This document shows positions 22,201-33,463 of a DNA stretch of 64,000 nt, in pieces (the first letter of the stretch is position 1; every line of letters begins with the position of its first letter). Made by a program: the position numbers and the translations under genes. Origin of the DNA: Halomonas sp. LBP4 (GTDB lineage: Bacteria; Pseudomonadota; Gammaproteobacteria; Pseudomonadales; Halomonadaceae). The notes beneath the pieces are model-generated. The model made no database searches and was not told the DNA's origin. It saw nothing but the letters and a program-made list of their open reading frames with translations. The stretch covers positions 404,507 through 468,506 of the forward strand of contig NZ_PDOG01000001.1 in NCBI RefSeq assembly GCF_003202205.1, written 5' to 3'.

Positions 22201-23148
22201 GCCGCGGGCGTCGACATCCTCGAGCACGATGGTGCGCAGCTCGCCGTTGCGGTCATCATGACTCATCGCCAGTAGCGGCACGTCCAGGTCGAGGCGCGCA
22301 TCGGCGAGACTGCCGCGATGCCAGCGCCCCCACAGTCGGGCGTCGCCGCTGGCCGCCTCGAGACGCAGGGGATCATTGCGCCCCAGCACCTCGGCCAGCC
22401 CCACCAGGCTGTCGAGCTTCATGTCGGCCTGCAGGGCGGCGCTGAAGTCGCGCAGCCCGGAGGGGCCGGGGAAGAGCTCCAGCGCCGCCTGCATGGCGAG
22501 CTGCTCCCGGCCCTGCTCCTGATCCTCGAGGCGCACCTCACCCTCCAGGTGGGCATGGCGGGCATCCCCGGTCAACAGCAACCGCGGTGCGTACAGCACC
22601 TCGCGCTGCTCCTGGCCATGCAGCACCAGGCGCAGGTCATCGACCCAGGCGCGCTGTCGCAGCAGCAGCCCGACGAGGAAGTCGAGACGCTCCAGGTCGA
22701 ACGCGACATCGGGCTCGAGTTCGGGGGGGAGTCGGGCCGGGTCGGGCCAGTGCCAGCGCCGCTGCTGATCCTGATAGAGGTGCAGGGTCACCCCCTGCAG
22801 GCGGGCATCCTCCACCACCGGCACGCCTTCGCGCAGGCTGGCCAGGGTATCCAGCCGCAAGCGACCGCCCTCGACCTCGATCAGCGGAGTGTGGCCGAGG
22901 CCCTCCCGGGAACGGACGGTCAGGCCGGAGAGCTCCAGCACCGGGTCGAGCCGGGTCAGGCGGGTGTCGAGCTCGTGGATCTGCACCACGGCACCGAAGC
23001 GTGACGAGAGCAGTGCCTCGAGCCGCGGCGTGAAGCCCTCGGCCAGGCCGAGGGCCAGGCGCAGCAGCACCAGCAACAGGGCCACCAGCGCCAGCAGCAA
23101 TGCCGCCAGCGTCAGCACCCAGCGCGACAGCAGGCGAATCCGGGGCAT
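19291..23148 (-). CDS. yhdP: AsmA-like envelope protein YhdP (TIGR02099 family)
   Basis: Encodes 1285 residues: an N-terminal membrane anchor (about 8-34) and a very long periplasmic beta-rich region, with the C-terminal AsmA-type block containing [29 protein letters not shown]. YhdP is one of the large AsmA-like proteins (with TamB and YdbH) thought to form a hydrophobic groove that carries phospholipids to the outer membrane. The length is typical. It is translationally coupled to tldD and lies 4 nt after rng. Confidence 0.95.
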
Positions 23149-23152
23149 GGGC

Positions 23153-24616
23153 TTACATCAGCACGATGTCGTACTGCTCCTGGGAATAGTGGATCTCGAC
23201 CTGGAAGCGAATGGTCTTGCCGATGAAGGCCTCCAGGTCGGCCACCGCCGCCGACTCCTCGTCGAGCAGTCGGTCGACCACCGACTGCGACGCCAGCACC
23301 ATGTAGGTCTCGGGGCCATAGGCACGCTCCTCGCGCAGGATCTCGCGGAATATCTCGTAACAGACGGTCTCCGGGGTCTTCAGGGTGCCGCGCCCGTGGC
23401 AGGTCGAGCAGGGCTCGCAGAGCGTCTGCTCGAGGCTCTCGCGGGTACGCTTGCGCGTCAACTGGACCAGCCCCAGCTCGGTCACCCCGGTGCACTTGGT
23501 CTTGGCGTGATCCCGCTCCAGTGCCTTCTCCAGCACCCGCAGCACCTGACGCTGGTGCTCCGGGTCCTCCATGTCGATGAAGTCGAGGATGATGATGCCG
23601 CCCAGGTTGCGCAGGCGCAGCTGCCGGGCGATGGCGGTGGCCGCCTCGAGGTTGGTCTTGAAGATCGTCTCCTCGAGGTTACGATGCCCCACGTAGCCGC
23701 CGGTGTTGACGTCGATGGTGGTCATCGCCTCGGTGGGGTCGATGACCAGGTATCCCCCCGACTTCAGCTGCACCTTGCGCCCCAGCGCCTTCTGGATCTC
23801 GTCCTCGACGCTGTAGAGGTCGAAGATCGGGCGCTCGCCGGCATAGTGCTCGATACGCCCCACCGAATCGGGCATGAACTCCTCGGCGAACTCGACCAGC
23901 TTGACGTAGTTCTCCCGGGAGTCGATGCGCACCTTCTCGATCTCGTCGCGCATCACGTCGCGCAGGGTACGCATGAACAGCGGCAGGTCATCGTAGATCA
24001 CGCTGGGCGCGGGCGCGGTGACCTTGCGCTCGCTCACCTTGCGCCACAGCCGCAGCAGGAAGTGCATGTCGCTGGTGAGTTCCTCCTCCCCCACCCCCTC
24101 GGCGGCGGTGCGCACGATGAAGCCCCCGCTGACCTCCAGCTGCTGTTCCGCCTGGGCCTCCTCGAGCACGGCGCGCAACCGTTCGCGCTCGCGCTCGTCT
24201 TCGATGCGCTGGGACACCCCGTGGTGGGGCGAGTCGGGCATGTAGACCAGGTAGCGGGAGGGCACCGAGAGGTGGGTGGTCAACCGCGCGCCCTTGGACC
24301 CGATGGGGTCCTTGGTCACCTGCACCACCAGGGCCTGTCCTTCATGGAGCAGCTGACCGATGGCGACCTGCTCCTCGGCGGGGGTGCCCGGCGGCATCAC
24401 CTCATGGGCATGGATGAAGGCGGCGCGGTCCAGGCCGATGTCGACGAAGGCCGCCTGCATGCCGGGCAGCACGCGCACCACCCGGCCCTTGTAGATGTTG
24501 CCGACGATGCCCCGGCGTCGCGAGCGCTCGATGAAGGCCTCCTGCAGCACGCCGTTCTCCACCACGGCCACTCGGGTTTCCATCGGCGTCAGGTTGATGA
24601 GTACTTCACCGCTCAT
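23153..24616 (-). CDS. rng: Ribonuclease G
   Basis: Encodes 487 residues: an S1 RNA-binding domain (about 35-125), an RNase H-like catalytic domain with DVNTGGYVGH and IILDFIDMEDPEH carrying the Mg-binding aspartates, and a zinc-link type CEPCSTCHGRG near 405. There is no long RNase E-like tail. RNase G matures the 16S rRNA 5' end and cleaves some mRNAs. The gene was formerly cafA. It lies between maf and yhdP as in Pseudomonas. Confidence 0.97.
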   Translation of the reverse strand: MSGEVLINLTPMETRVAVVENGVLQEAFIERSRRRGIVGNIYKGRVVRVLPGMQAAFVDIGLDRAAFIHAHEVMPPGTPAEEQVAIGQLLHEGQALVVQVTKDPIGSKGARLTTHLSVPSRYLVYMPDSPHHGVSQRIEDERERERLRAVLEEAQAEQQLEVSGGFIVRTAAEGVGEEELTSDMHFLLRLWRKVSERKVTAPAPSVIYDDLPLFMRTLRDVMRDEIEKVRIDSRENYVKLVEFAEEFMPDSVGRIEHYAGERPIFDLYSVEDEIQKALGRKVQLKSGGYLVIDPTEAMTTIDVNTGGYVGHRNLEETIFKTNLEAATAIARQLRLRNLGGIIILDFIDMEDPEHQRQVLRVLEKALERDHAKTKCTGVTELGLVQLTRKRTRESLEQTLCEPCSTCHGRGTLKTPETVCYEIFREILREERAYGPETYMVLASQSVVDRLLDEESAAVADLEAFIGKTIRFQVEIHYSQEQYDIVLM

Positions 24617-24650
24617 GCGGAAATCCTTGTCCGGAAATAATCTGAAAACA

Positions 24651-25250
24651 TTATGACATAGCCCCGTCCTGGAAAGCCCCGCTCCAGAGCGGCACGCCCT
24701 GTCGCCTCAGCAGGGCCGCCGTCTCGAACAGCGGCAGCCCCACCACCGCCGAATGGCTGCCCTCGATGCGCTCGACGAAGACCGCCGCGAGCCCCTGGAT
24801 GGCATAACCGCCGGCCTTGTCGGCGGGCTCCCCGGTGGCCCAGTAGGCGTCGATCTCATCCTCGCCGATCTCGCGCATGACGACCCGGGTCGACACCCAG
24901 GCGTCGAGCAGGCCGGCGGGGCCCGTCACCGCCGCGGCGGTGAGCACCTGGTGGTCGCGTCCCGACAGCGAGCGCAGCATGGCGGCGGCGTGTTCACGGT
25001 CGCGGGGCTTGCCGAGGATCGCGCCGTCGCGCACCACCGCGGTGTCGGCACCCAGGGTCGGCAGCGGCGAGCGCCGCGCCCCGGCCAGGGCCTTGGCACG
25101 GGCCAGGCGCGTCACGTAATCGACGGCCGCCTCCCCGGGCCGTGGCGTTTCGTCGACGTCCACCGGGCATACTTCGACCCGCACGCCGATCGAGGCGAGC
25201 AACTCGCGGCGGCGAGGCGAAACCGACGCCAGGCAGAGATCAGCGGTCAC
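24651..25250 (-). CDS. maf: Maf-family nucleoside triphosphate pyrophosphatase (YhdE type)
   Basis: Encodes 199 residues. SVSPRRRELL at the N terminus and GADTAVVRDGAILGKP are Maf signatures. The YhdE subfamily hydrolyses dTTP and UTP and removes modified pyrimidine nucleotides. KAGGYAIQGLAAVFVERIEGSHSAVVGLPLFET is the conserved C-terminal segment. It sits between mreD and rng, its usual position. Confidence 0.95.
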   Translation of the reverse strand: MTADLCLASVSPRRRELLASIGVRVEVCPVDVDETPRPGEAAVDYVTRLARAKALAGARRSPLPTLGADTAVVRDGAILGKPRDREHAAAMLRSLSGRDHQVLTAAAVTGPAGLLDAWVSTRVVMREIGEDEIDAYWATGEPADKAGGYAIQGLAAVFVERIEGSHSAVVGLPLFETAALLRRQGVPLWSGAFQDGAMS

Positions 25251-25260
25251 GCAGCCTCCC

Positions 25261-25749
25261 TCACTCTTTCGCCAGCCGGCGGCCCAGTGCCTCGAACAGC
25301 GTGGTCAGCCAGGGCCAGAGCACCGCCCCGATCAGCGAGGGCAGCAGGAACGACAGATGGATGGAGAAGGGCCCCAGCAGGGTGCGCAGCCACTGCTCGG
25401 CGAGTTGCACGGTGCCGAGCAGGACGAAGATCAGCACCGCCTGCTGAAGCAGCGAATAGGCCCGGAAGCGCGGATAGACCAGCGCGCAGAGAAAGGCCAG
25501 CAGCGACAGGATCAGGGCGTTCTGCCCCAGCGTCACCCCCTCGATCAGGTCGAGCAGAATGCCGAGGACGAAGCCGTGCAGCACGCCGACCCTGAGCGGC
25601 GCCTTCATGCACCAGTAGATCAGCATCAGCCCCAGCCAGTCGGGGCGCCAGATCTGCCAGCCATCGGCCAGCGGCATCACCTGCAGGCACAGTGCCAGCA
25701 GCAGGGTCAGCCAGATCCAGAGCAGGCTGGCGGATGACGACGTGGCCAT
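25261..25749 (-). CDS. mreD: Rod shape-determining protein MreD
   Basis: Encodes 162 residues with about five hydrophobic helices. PDWLGLMLIYWCMKAP and GFVLGILLDLIEGVTLGQNAL are family-typical. MreD is an integral membrane part of the elongasome. The start overlaps the mreC stop by one base (TGATG). Confidence 0.95.
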   Translation of the reverse strand: MATSSSASLLWIWLTLLLALCLQVMPLADGWQIWRPDWLGLMLIYWCMKAPLRVGVLHGFVLGILLDLIEGVTLGQNALILSLLAFLCALVYPRFRAYSLLQQAVLIFVLLGTVQLAEQWLRTLLGPFSIHLSFLLPSLIGAVLWPWLTTLFEALGRRLAKE

Positions 25750-26675
25750 CAGGGCTCCTCCTCGTCGCTGGGTATTCCGACCAGCCGGCGGGCCGCTTCC
25801 CTCGCCTCCTCGGAGAGCTCCAGCTCCCAGCCACCCTCTCCCGGCATCGGCGCCGGGGGCGGCGGGAACAGCAGCAGGAAGTGGCGCGAGCGCTGCAGCT
25901 GCGCCACCGGGGTAGCGGTGACCCGGGCGAAGGGCTGGCCGGGATCGTGGACCACCTCGGCGACCCGTGCCACCGGGTAGCCGGCGGGGAAACGACCGGC
26001 CAGCCCCGAGGTGACCAGCAGGTCGCCCTCGCGGATATCGGCGGTATCGGGCACGTGCAGCACGTTCAGGCCGTTGTAGTGGCCGGAGCCCTGGACGATG
26101 AAGCGCAAGCCGTTGCGGTTGACCTGCACCGGCAGGGCATGGCTGGCATCGGCCAGCAGCAGCACCCGGCTGGAGTAGGCCGACACCGCGGTAATCTGGC
26201 CGACCAGCCCCGAGGCATCCATCACCGGCTGCCCCACATAGGTACCGTTGCGTCGCCCGCGGTCGATCACCATCTGCTGGGAGAAGGGGTCGGCGTCCAG
26301 CGACAGCAGTTCGGCGGTGATGAAGGGCACATCGTTCTGACCGGCCGCCGACAGCAGCTCGCGCAGGCGCACGTTCTCGGCGGTCAGACTGGCCATGCGC
26401 TGCACCCGATGCGAGAGGGTCAGGATCTGCTCGCGCAGTCGACGATTCTCGTCCACCAGCGCACGCTGGTCGGAGAGCGCCAGCGAGCCCCAGTTGAGGA
26501 CGTCGCTGGGTACGCTGACCACCCACTGGATGGGCGCCACCAGGGTGGAGAGCTGGGCACGGACGTTCTCCATGCGTGTAAAGCGCATATCGACGAACAT
26601 CAGCGCGGACGCCGCCAAGGCGCACAGCAGCATGCGATAGACGGGCAGCGGTCCGTGCGAGAACAGCGGTTTAAT
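25749..26675 (-). CDS. mreC: Rod shape-determining protein MreC, probable ATT start
   Basis: Encodes 308 residues if initiated at ATT (26675), or 294 from the first ATG (26633). The extra residues IKPLFSHGPLPVYR match the conserved MreC N terminus (KPIFSRGP in E. coli). A G-rich ribosome binding site (GGGGGGGA) lies about 5 nt before the ATT, and none precedes the ATG. A transmembrane helix, a coiled coil (about 75-115) and the beta-barrel with DPFSQQMVIDRG and GDLLVTSGLAGRFPAGYPVA follow. MreC is the periplasmic scaffold of the elongasome. The start codon is inferred. Confidence 0.9.
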   Translation of the reverse strand: MKPLFSHGPLPVYRMLLCALAASALMFVDMRFTRMENVRAQLSTLVAPIQWVVSVPSDVLNWGSLALSDQRALVDENRRLREQILTLSHRVQRMASLTAENVRLRELLSAAGQNDVPFITAELLSLDADPFSQQMVIDRGRRNGTYVGQPVMDASGLVGQITAVSAYSSRVLLLADASHALPVQVNRNGLRFIVQGSGHYNGLNVLHVPDTADIREGDLLVTSGLAGRFPAGYPVARVAEVVHDPGQPFARVTATPVAQLQRSRHFLLLFPPPPAPMPGEGGWELELSEEAREAARRLVGIPSDEEEP

Positions 26676-26716
26676 ATTCGTCCCCCCCGCACCTGGCCTG
26701 CGACCTGCTCAGAGCA

Positions 26717-27766
<1,050 letters not shown>

Positions 27767-27935
27767 CTAGTGCAGTCCGGGAACCCTATGCGGATGCAAA
27801 CGGTATCACCGCGGCCCCCCAGCAGCAAGCGAAAGGCCCCGGCATGAGGCGCCCGCCGGAGCTGCCAGAGAGGCGCCGGATGTGGTACATTTTGCGGTCA
27901 TTTCCATGACCCACCCCGTTCGAGGAACCCTGACC

Positions 27936-28223
27936 ATGGCGCTTGAACACGCAGAGGTGATGCGGGCCGCCAGCCTGGCCCGGCTCGGCCTGAACGACGA
28001 CGAGGCGGCGCGCTACGTGGACGACCTGGGTCGCATCCTGGCGATGGTCGACCAGTTGCAGAGCCTGGACACCGAAGGCGTCGCCCCCCTTGCCCACCCG
28101 CTGGACGCCACCCAGCGCCTGCGCGCCGACGAGGTGACCGAGACCAACCACCGCGACGACTTCCAACGCTGCGCCCCGGCGGTCGAGAAGGGCCTCTACC
28201 TGGTCCCCCGGGTGGTGGAATGA
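27936..28223 (+). CDS. gatC: Aspartyl/glutamyl-tRNA amidotransferase subunit C
   Basis: Encodes 95 residues. The segment [26 protein letters not shown] and the ending [11 protein letters not shown] are GatC signatures. GatC stabilises the GatAB complex that converts Glu-tRNA(Gln) or Asp-tRNA(Asn) to the amide form. CGAGGAA precedes the chosen ATG. Confidence 0.96.
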   Translation: MALEHAEVMRAASLARLGLNDDEAARYVDDLGRILAMVDQLQSLDTEGVAPLAHPLDATQRLRADEVTETNHRDDFQRCAPAVEKGLYLVPRVVE

Positions 28224-28273
28224 CCCATCCGGCACCTTCCGTTCCCGGCAAGCTTTGACGGAGCCCTAGGCCC

Positions 28274-29734
28274 ATGCATGACAAGACACTCAGCGAACTC
28301 GCCGTCGCTCTCGAGGCCGGCGAGTTCTCGAGCCGCGAGCTGACCGAGCACCTGCTCGCACGCATCGAGCGCCTCGACGGTGATCTCAACAGCTTTATCA
28401 CCGTGACCGCCGAGCAGGCCCTGGCCGCCGCGGATGCTGCCGATGCCGCCCGCGCGGCGGGCAAGGCCGGCCCGCTCGACGGCCTGCCGCTGGCGCTCAA
28501 GGACATCTTCTGCACCCGCGGCGTCAAGACCAGCGCCGGCTCGAGGATGCTCGACAACTTCGTCGCCCCCTACGACGCCACCGTGGTCGAGAGGCTCAAG
28601 GCCGCCGGCACCGTGAGCCTGGGCAAGACCAACATGGACGAGTTCGCCATGGGCTCCTCCAACGAGAACAGCTTCCATGGCCCGGTGAAGAACCCCTGGG
28701 ACCCCACCGCCGTGCCGGGGGGCTCCTCCGGCGGCAGCGCCGCCGCGGTGGCCGCCGGCCTGGTGCCCGCCGCCATGGGCACCGACACCGGCGGCTCGAT
28801 CCGCCAGCCGGCGGCCTTCTGCGGCATCACCGGCCTCAAGCCCACCTATGGCCGGGTCTCGCGCTACGGCATCATCGCCTACGCCTCGAGCCTCGACCAG
28901 GCCGGCCCCATGGCGCGCACGGCCGAGGACTGCGCCCGGCTGCTGGGGGCCATCGCCGGCCATGACCTGCGCGACTCCACCAGCGTGGCCCGCGGCGTGC
29001 CCGACTACACCGAGGAGCTCGAGGCCCCCCTGACCGGGCTGAAGATCGGCCTGCCGCGCGAATACTTCGGCGACGGCCTCGACCCCGAGGTGGAAGCCGC
29101 GGTGCGCGAGGCGGTGAAGGTCTACGAGTCGCTGGGGGCCAGCGTGAGCGAGGTGAGCCTGCCGCACACCCACTATGCGATACCGGCCTATTACGTGATC
29201 GCCCCGGCCGAGGCCTCCTCCAACCTGTCGCGCTACGATGGGGTGCGCTTCGGCCACCGCTGCGACAACCCGCAGGACTTGATCGACCTCTACGAGCGGT
29301 CACGGGCCGAGGGCTTCGGCGAGGAGGTCAAGCGGCGTATCCTGATCGGTACCCACACCCTCTCCGAGGGCTTCTTCGACGCCTACTACAAGAAGGCCCA
29401 GCAGGTCCGCCGGCTGATCCGCCAGGACTTCCTCGATGCCTTCGAGGAGGTCGACGTGCTGATGGGCCCGGCCTCGCCGACCCCGGCCTTCGACCTGGGG
29501 GCCAACAAGGATCCGGTGTCGATGTACCTGCAGGACATCTACACCATCGCCGTCAACCTGGCCGGCCTCCCCGGCATCAGCGTGCCGGCCGGCTTCGTGG
29601 GGCGTCGCCCGGTGGGGCTGCAGATCCTGGGCACCCACTTCGCCGAGGCGCGCCTGCTCAACGTCGCCCACCGCTTCCAGCAGGCCACCGACTGGCACCG
29701 CCGCCGTCCGGCCATCGCCGAGGAGAATGTCTGA
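28274..29734 (+). CDS. gatA: Aspartyl/glutamyl-tRNA amidotransferase subunit A
   Basis: Encodes 486 residues of the amidase signature family. The Ser-cisSer-Lys triad is visible as Lys in [11 protein letters not shown], Ser in [15 protein letters not shown] and Ser in [12 protein letters not shown]. GatA releases ammonia from glutamine and passes it through a tunnel to GatB. The stop overlaps the gatB start by one base (TGATG). Confidence 0.98.
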   Translation: MHDKTLSELAVALEAGEFSSRELTEHLLARIERLDGDLNSFITVTAEQALAAADAADAARAAGKAGPLDGLPLALKDIFCTRGVKTSAGSRMLDNFVAPYDATVVERLKAAGTVSLGKTNMDEFAMGSSNENSFHGPVKNPWDPTAVPGGSSGGSAAAVAAGLVPAAMGTDTGGSIRQPAAFCGITGLKPTYGRVSRYGIIAYASSLDQAGPMARTAEDCARLLGAIAGHDLRDSTSVARGVPDYTEELEAPLTGLKIGLPREYFGDGLDPEVEAAVREAVKVYESLGASVSEVSLPHTHYAIPAYYVIAPAEASSNLSRYDGVRFGHRCDNPQDLIDLYERSRAEGFGEEVKRRILIGTHTLSEGFFDAYYKKAQQVRRLIRQDFLDAFEEVDVLMGPASPTPAFDLGANKDPVSMYLQDIYTIAVNLAGLPGISVPAGFVGRRPVGLQILGTHFAEARLLNVAHRFQQATDWHRRRPAIAEENV

Positions 29735-31188
29735 TGCAATGGGAAACCGTGATCGGGCTGGAGGTCCACGTCCAGCTCGCCACCCGCTCCAAGATCTTCT
29801 CCGGCGCCTCCACCGCCTTCGGCGCCGAGCCCAACACCCAGGCCTGCGCCGTGGACCTGGGGCTGCCCGGCGTCCTACCGGTGCTCAACGAGGCCGCCGT
29901 GGCCATGGCGGTGCAATTCGGCCTGGCGATCCACGCCGAGATCCCCGAGGTCTCGGTGTTCGACCGCAAGAACTACTTCTACCCGGACCTGCCCAAGGGC
30001 TACCAGACCAGCCAGATGTACCACCCCATCGTCGGCGCCGGCGAGGTGGAGATCACCCTCGACGACGGCAGCACCAAGCGCGTCCGGGTGCACCATGCCC
30101 ACCTCGAGGAGGACGCCGGCAAGTCGTTGCACGAGGACTTCCACGGCATGACCGGGGTCGACCTCAACCGCGCCGGTACCCCGCTGCTGGAGATCGTCTC
30201 CGAGCCGGACCTGCGCTCCGCGAAGGAGGCCGCCGCCTACCTCAAGGCGATCCATTCCATCGTGACCTATCTGGGAATTTCCGACGGCAACATGGCCGAG
30301 GGCTCGATGCGCTGCGACGTCAACGTCTCGGTGCGCCCGGTCGGCCAGGAGGCCTTCGGTACCCGCGCCGAGATCAAGAACGTCAACTCCTTCCGCTTCG
30401 TCGAGCGCGCCATCGCCTTCGAGGTCGAGCGGCAGATCGAGCTGCTGGAGGACGGCGGCCAGGTGGTCCAGGAGACCCGCCTGTTCGACCCCGACCGCGA
30501 CGAGACCCGCAGCATGCGCACCAAGGAGGAGGCCAACGACTACCGTTACTTCCCCTGCCCCGACCTGCTGCCGGTGGTGCTCGACCGGGCCTATGTCGAC
30601 CACCTGCGCGAGACCCTGCCGGAGCTGCCCGCCGACAAGCGCGCCCGCTTCGAGAAGGAGTTGGGCCTCTCCGCCTACGACGCCGGGGTGCTCTCGGCGA
30701 GCCGCGAGATGGCCGAGTACTTCGAGCGGGTCAAGGACGTCTGCGGCGACGCCAAGCAGGCCGCCAACTGGGTCCAGGGCGAGCTCTCGGGCGCCCTGAA
30801 CCGCGAAGGCCTGCCGATCCAGCACAGCCCCGTCTCGGCCGAGGCGCTCGGCGAACTGATCGCGCGGGTGATGGACGATACCATCAACGGCAAGGCGGCC
30901 AAGCAGGTCTTCCAGGCCCTGTGGAACGGCGAGGGGGCCAGCGCCGACGAGGTGATCGAGGCCAAGGGCCTCAAGCAGGTCACCGACAGCGGCGCCATCG
31001 AGGCGATGATCGACCAGGTGATCGCCGACAGCCCCGCCCAGGTGGCCCAGTACCGCGACGCCGAGCCGGACAAGCGCGGCAAGATGATCGGCTACTTCGT
31101 CGGCCAGGTGATGAAGGCCTCCCGCGGCACCGCCAACCCCCAGCAGGTCAACGCGCTTCTCAAGGAGAAGCTCGACGCGCTCTGCTGA
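29734..31188 (+). CDS. gatB: Aspartyl/glutamyl-tRNA amidotransferase subunit B
   Basis: Encodes 484 residues: the kinase domain ([15 protein letters not shown], later [19 protein letters not shown]) and a C-terminal YqeY-like helical tail. GatB phosphorylates the tRNA-bound acid and amidates it with ammonia from GatA. Length and operon order (gatC-gatA-gatB) are standard. A hairpin follows the stop. Confidence 0.98.
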   Translation: MQWETVIGLEVHVQLATRSKIFSGASTAFGAEPNTQACAVDLGLPGVLPVLNEAAVAMAVQFGLAIHAEIPEVSVFDRKNYFYPDLPKGYQTSQMYHPIVGAGEVEITLDDGSTKRVRVHHAHLEEDAGKSLHEDFHGMTGVDLNRAGTPLLEIVSEPDLRSAKEAAAYLKAIHSIVTYLGISDGNMAEGSMRCDVNVSVRPVGQEAFGTRAEIKNVNSFRFVERAIAFEVERQIELLEDGGQVVQETRLFDPDRDETRSMRTKEEANDYRYFPCPDLLPVVLDRAYVDHLRETLPELPADKRARFEKELGLSAYDAGVLSASREMAEYFERVKDVCGDAKQAANWVQGELSGALNREGLPIQHSPVSAEALGELIARVMDDTINGKAAKQVFQALWNGEGASADEVIEAKGLKQVTDSGAIEAMIDQVIADSPAQVAQYRDAEPDKRGKMIGYFVGQVMKASRGTANPQQVNALLKEKLDALC

Positions 31189-31204
31189 GACGCGACGGGA
31201 GGCT

Positions 31205-31230
31205 CGTCGTCCGGCGGCACCCGGACGACG
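31205..31230 (+). terminator. Hairpin after gatB
   Basis: CGTCGTCCGG (31205-31214) pairs perfectly with CCGGACGACG (31221-31230) across a 6-nt loop, 16 nt after the gatB stop. There is no T tract, so termination strength is uncertain. Confidence 0.5.
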
Positions 31231-31258
31231 GCCACCGTCTGAACAAGAGGACATCCGG

Positions 31259-31810
31259 ATGTCGGACGATGTGGGCGCCCGCCTGCGGGCCCTGCGCACC
31301 CTGCGCGGGATCTCCCAGCGCGAGCTGGCCAAGCGCTGTGGCGTCACCCACTCCAGCCTGTCGCTGATCGAGCAGGGCAAGGTCAGCCCCTCGGTCAGCT
31401 CGCTGAAGAAGATCCTCGACGCCATCCCCATGAGCGTCGGCGACTTCTTCACCATGGACCTGGAGAGCCGTCGACAGGTGTTCTACTCGGCCGATGAACT
31501 GGCCGACGTGGGCAGCGGCGACGTGATCTACAAGCTGGTGGGCGCCAACCGCCACGACCGCGCCCTGTCGTTCATGATCGAAACCTACCCGGCCGGCGCC
31601 GATACCGGCCGCGAGATGATCACCCACCAGGGCGAGGAGGCCGGCGTGGTGCTGGAGGGCGAGATCGAGATCACCATCGGTGCCGACACCCGGCGACTCG
31701 GCCCCGGCGAGGCCTACTACTTCGAGACCAACGTCCCCCACCGCTTCCGCAACCCCGGCGAAATACCCTGTCGCCTGGTCAGCTGCACCACCCCGGCCCG
31801 GGCGTTCTGA
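31259..31810 (+). CDS. puuR: PuuR-like XRE-cupin transcriptional regulator
   Basis: Encodes 183 residues: an XRE helix-turn-helix (about 8-62, SQRELAKRCGVTHSSLSLIEQGKVSPS) and a C-terminal cupin (about 105-180, THQGEEAGVVLEGEIEITIG). It aligns along its whole length with E. coli PuuR (185 residues), the repressor of putrescine use that responds to putrescine. In this window it sits 10 kb from puuD/puuA rather than beside them, but within the same catabolic region. The targets are inferred, not shown. Confidence 0.85.
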   Translation: MSDDVGARLRALRTLRGISQRELAKRCGVTHSSLSLIEQGKVSPSVSSLKKILDAIPMSVGDFFTMDLESRRQVFYSADELADVGSGDVIYKLVGANRHDRALSFMIETYPAGADTGREMITHQGEEAGVVLEGEIEITIGADTRRLGPGEAYYFETNVPHRFRNPGEIPCRLVSCTTPARAF

Positions 31811-31998
31811 GCCCCTCCCTGCTCCAGTATCCGGGCGAGCAAAGTGGTCGCTTGCCTGCTGCCCGGTTATACCGCATCCTGCCAGCAGGGCCCGATCGAC
31901 AAGAGGCCGGCTGCAGGTGGCTGAAGGGAAAGACGTTGTCGAGGGCAAGCTCATGCCCATGCAGCGGATGCAATGCCTTACCCGAAGGAGGACATGAC

Positions 31999-32451
31999 AT
32001 GAAGACACGAATCCTGATTCCCCTGGCCCTGGCCATCGCACTGCTGCCCCTGGCCGTGATGGCCCAGGAAGCCGACGATGAGGTGGATGATGAGGTGGTC
32101 GTGGAGGAGAGCGAGCCCGCCACCACTCAGCAGGCTCAGGACAGCCTGGACGACGTACGGGAAGACGCCCCCGAAGCGGCCGTGTTCGGCCTCGACACTG
32201 CCCGCGAGGCGGTGACCGAGGGTGGCGTCGACGGCCAGGCCGTCAGCGACACCGCCAGCGATGGCCGCAGCACCGAGGCCGGCGACCCGGCCGGCAGCAT
32301 GGGCGCTACCGCGTCCGATGGCCGCAGCAGTGCCGGCGGCATGGGCGGCAGTAGTGCTGGAGGCATGGGCGGCGGTAACGCCGGCGGCGGCGGTGCCGGC
32401 GGCGGTGGTGCTGGCGGCGGCGGCGGTGGTGCCGGCGGCGGCCGCAACTGA
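31999..32451 (+). CDS. Secreted acidic protein with Gly-rich C terminus, function unknown
   Basis: Encodes 150 residues. A signal peptide (ILIPLALAIALLPLAVMAQ) is followed by an acidic stretch EADDEVDDEVVVEESE. A repeat zone follows, with TASDGRS twice and SSAGGMGG or SAGGMGG twice. The last 30 residues are almost all Gly with Ala and one Arg. AAGGAGG precedes the ATG. No enzyme domain is visible. The tail resembles low-complexity tails of surface or periplasmic proteins. I do not recognise the family. Confidence 0.75.
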   Translation: MKTRILIPLALAIALLPLAVMAQEADDEVDDEVVVEESEPATTQQAQDSLDDVREDAPEAAVFGLDTAREAVTEGGVDGQAVSDTASDGRSTEAGDPAGSMGATASDGRSSAGGMGGSSAGGMGGGNAGGGGAGGGGAGGGGGGAGGGRN

Positions 32452-32477
32452 TCGCCTGCTCACGTCCCCTAGCCATG

Positions 32478-32507
32478 ACAAGGCCGGCTCCCTGGAGCCG
32501 GCCTTGT
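32478..32507. terminator. Terminator after the Gly-rich protein gene
   Basis: A 13-bp perfect stem (ACAAGGCCGGCTC, 32478-32490, with 32495-32507) with a 4-nt loop lies 26 nt after the stop and is followed by CGTTTCGG. Confidence 0.8.
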
Positions 32508-32596
32508 CGTTTCGGCTATCGCGACTCGGACGCCGGCTTGGTCATCGCCACCCCGTGAGGTATCGTCTGGCGACCGCCCCCCGTCACGAGTCACCC

Positions 32597-33445
32597 ATGA
32601 AACACCCGCTGCCGCCCACCGGCGAGCTTGACCGCGACTTCCTTGCCGGCCGCGGCAGTGCCGGCTGGCACCGGCACCTGGCCGGCCTGATCCAGGCGGC
32701 AGCCAGCCGGGACTTCCCCGCCCGGCTGGAGCAGACCCTGAGAGCGCTGGTTCCCTTCGACACCATCCTGATCAACACCTACCACGGCCGCCAGCGGCCG
32801 CTGCTGATCCACGACGACTACCCGGCGGAGAGTCGCGCACAGGGCATCGACCGCTATCTCAGCGAGGCCTACCTGCTCGACCCCTTCTTCACCGCGGTGC
32901 GCGAGGGCCTCGACCGGGGCGCCCACCGGCTGCGGGAGCTGGCGCCGGACCGCTTCGAGTCGAGCGACTACTATGCCCACTACTACCGCGCCCTGGGGCT
33001 GGTGGACGAGGTCGGGCTCTTCGCCCGGGTGACGCAGGACGTGGTGATGGTGGTATCGCTGGGCTTCCGGGCGGACATGCCGCTCAAGCGGCGGGCGCTG
33101 CAGGCACTGCGCAACGCCTCGCCGGTCATCGAGGCCCTGCTGATCGACTACTGGAAATGGCAGGGCGGGCACTTCCAGCAGCACCTGGAGGCACAGGCCC
33201 CGGTGGAGGCCGCCTTCGCCAGCTTCGGTGCCGGCGTGCTGACCGCCCGCGAGCAGGAGATCGTGCGCCTGCTGCTCGCCGGCCACTCCACCAAGTCGGC
33301 CGCCCGGGAGCTCGCCATCAGCGACGGCACCGTCAAGGTCCACCGCAAGCACATCTACCAGCGCCTCGAGGTCTCCAGCCAGTCGCAGCTGTTCCGGCTG
33401 TTCCTCGACCACGTGGCGCTGGTCTCGCGCCAGCGCAGCGGTTGA
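32597..33445 (+). CDS. LuxR-family transcriptional regulator
   Basis: Encodes 282 residues. The C-terminal 65 are a GerE/LuxR helix-turn-helix: LTAREQEIVRLLLAGHSTKSAARELAISDGTVKVHRKHIYQRL. The N-terminal 200 residues have GAF/autoinducer-fold character (FDTILINTYHGRQRPLLIHD), but I see no clear acyl-homoserine lactone signature. It converges on the M20 amidase gene and lies next to agmatine and putrescine genes, so it may control them; the ligand is unknown. Confidence 0.85.
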   Translation: MKHPLPPTGELDRDFLAGRGSAGWHRHLAGLIQAAASRDFPARLEQTLRALVPFDTILINTYHGRQRPLLIHDDYPAESRAQGIDRYLSEAYLLDPFFTAVREGLDRGAHRLRELAPDRFESSDYYAHYYRALGLVDEVGLFARVTQDVVMVVSLGFRADMPLKRRALQALRNASPVIEALLIDYWKWQGGHFQQHLEAQAPVEAAFASFGAGVLTAREQEIVRLLLAGHSTKSAARELAISDGTVKVHRKHIYQRLEVSSQSQLFRLFLDHVALVSRQRSG

Positions 33446-33463
33446 ACTACTCAGCATCGCCCG

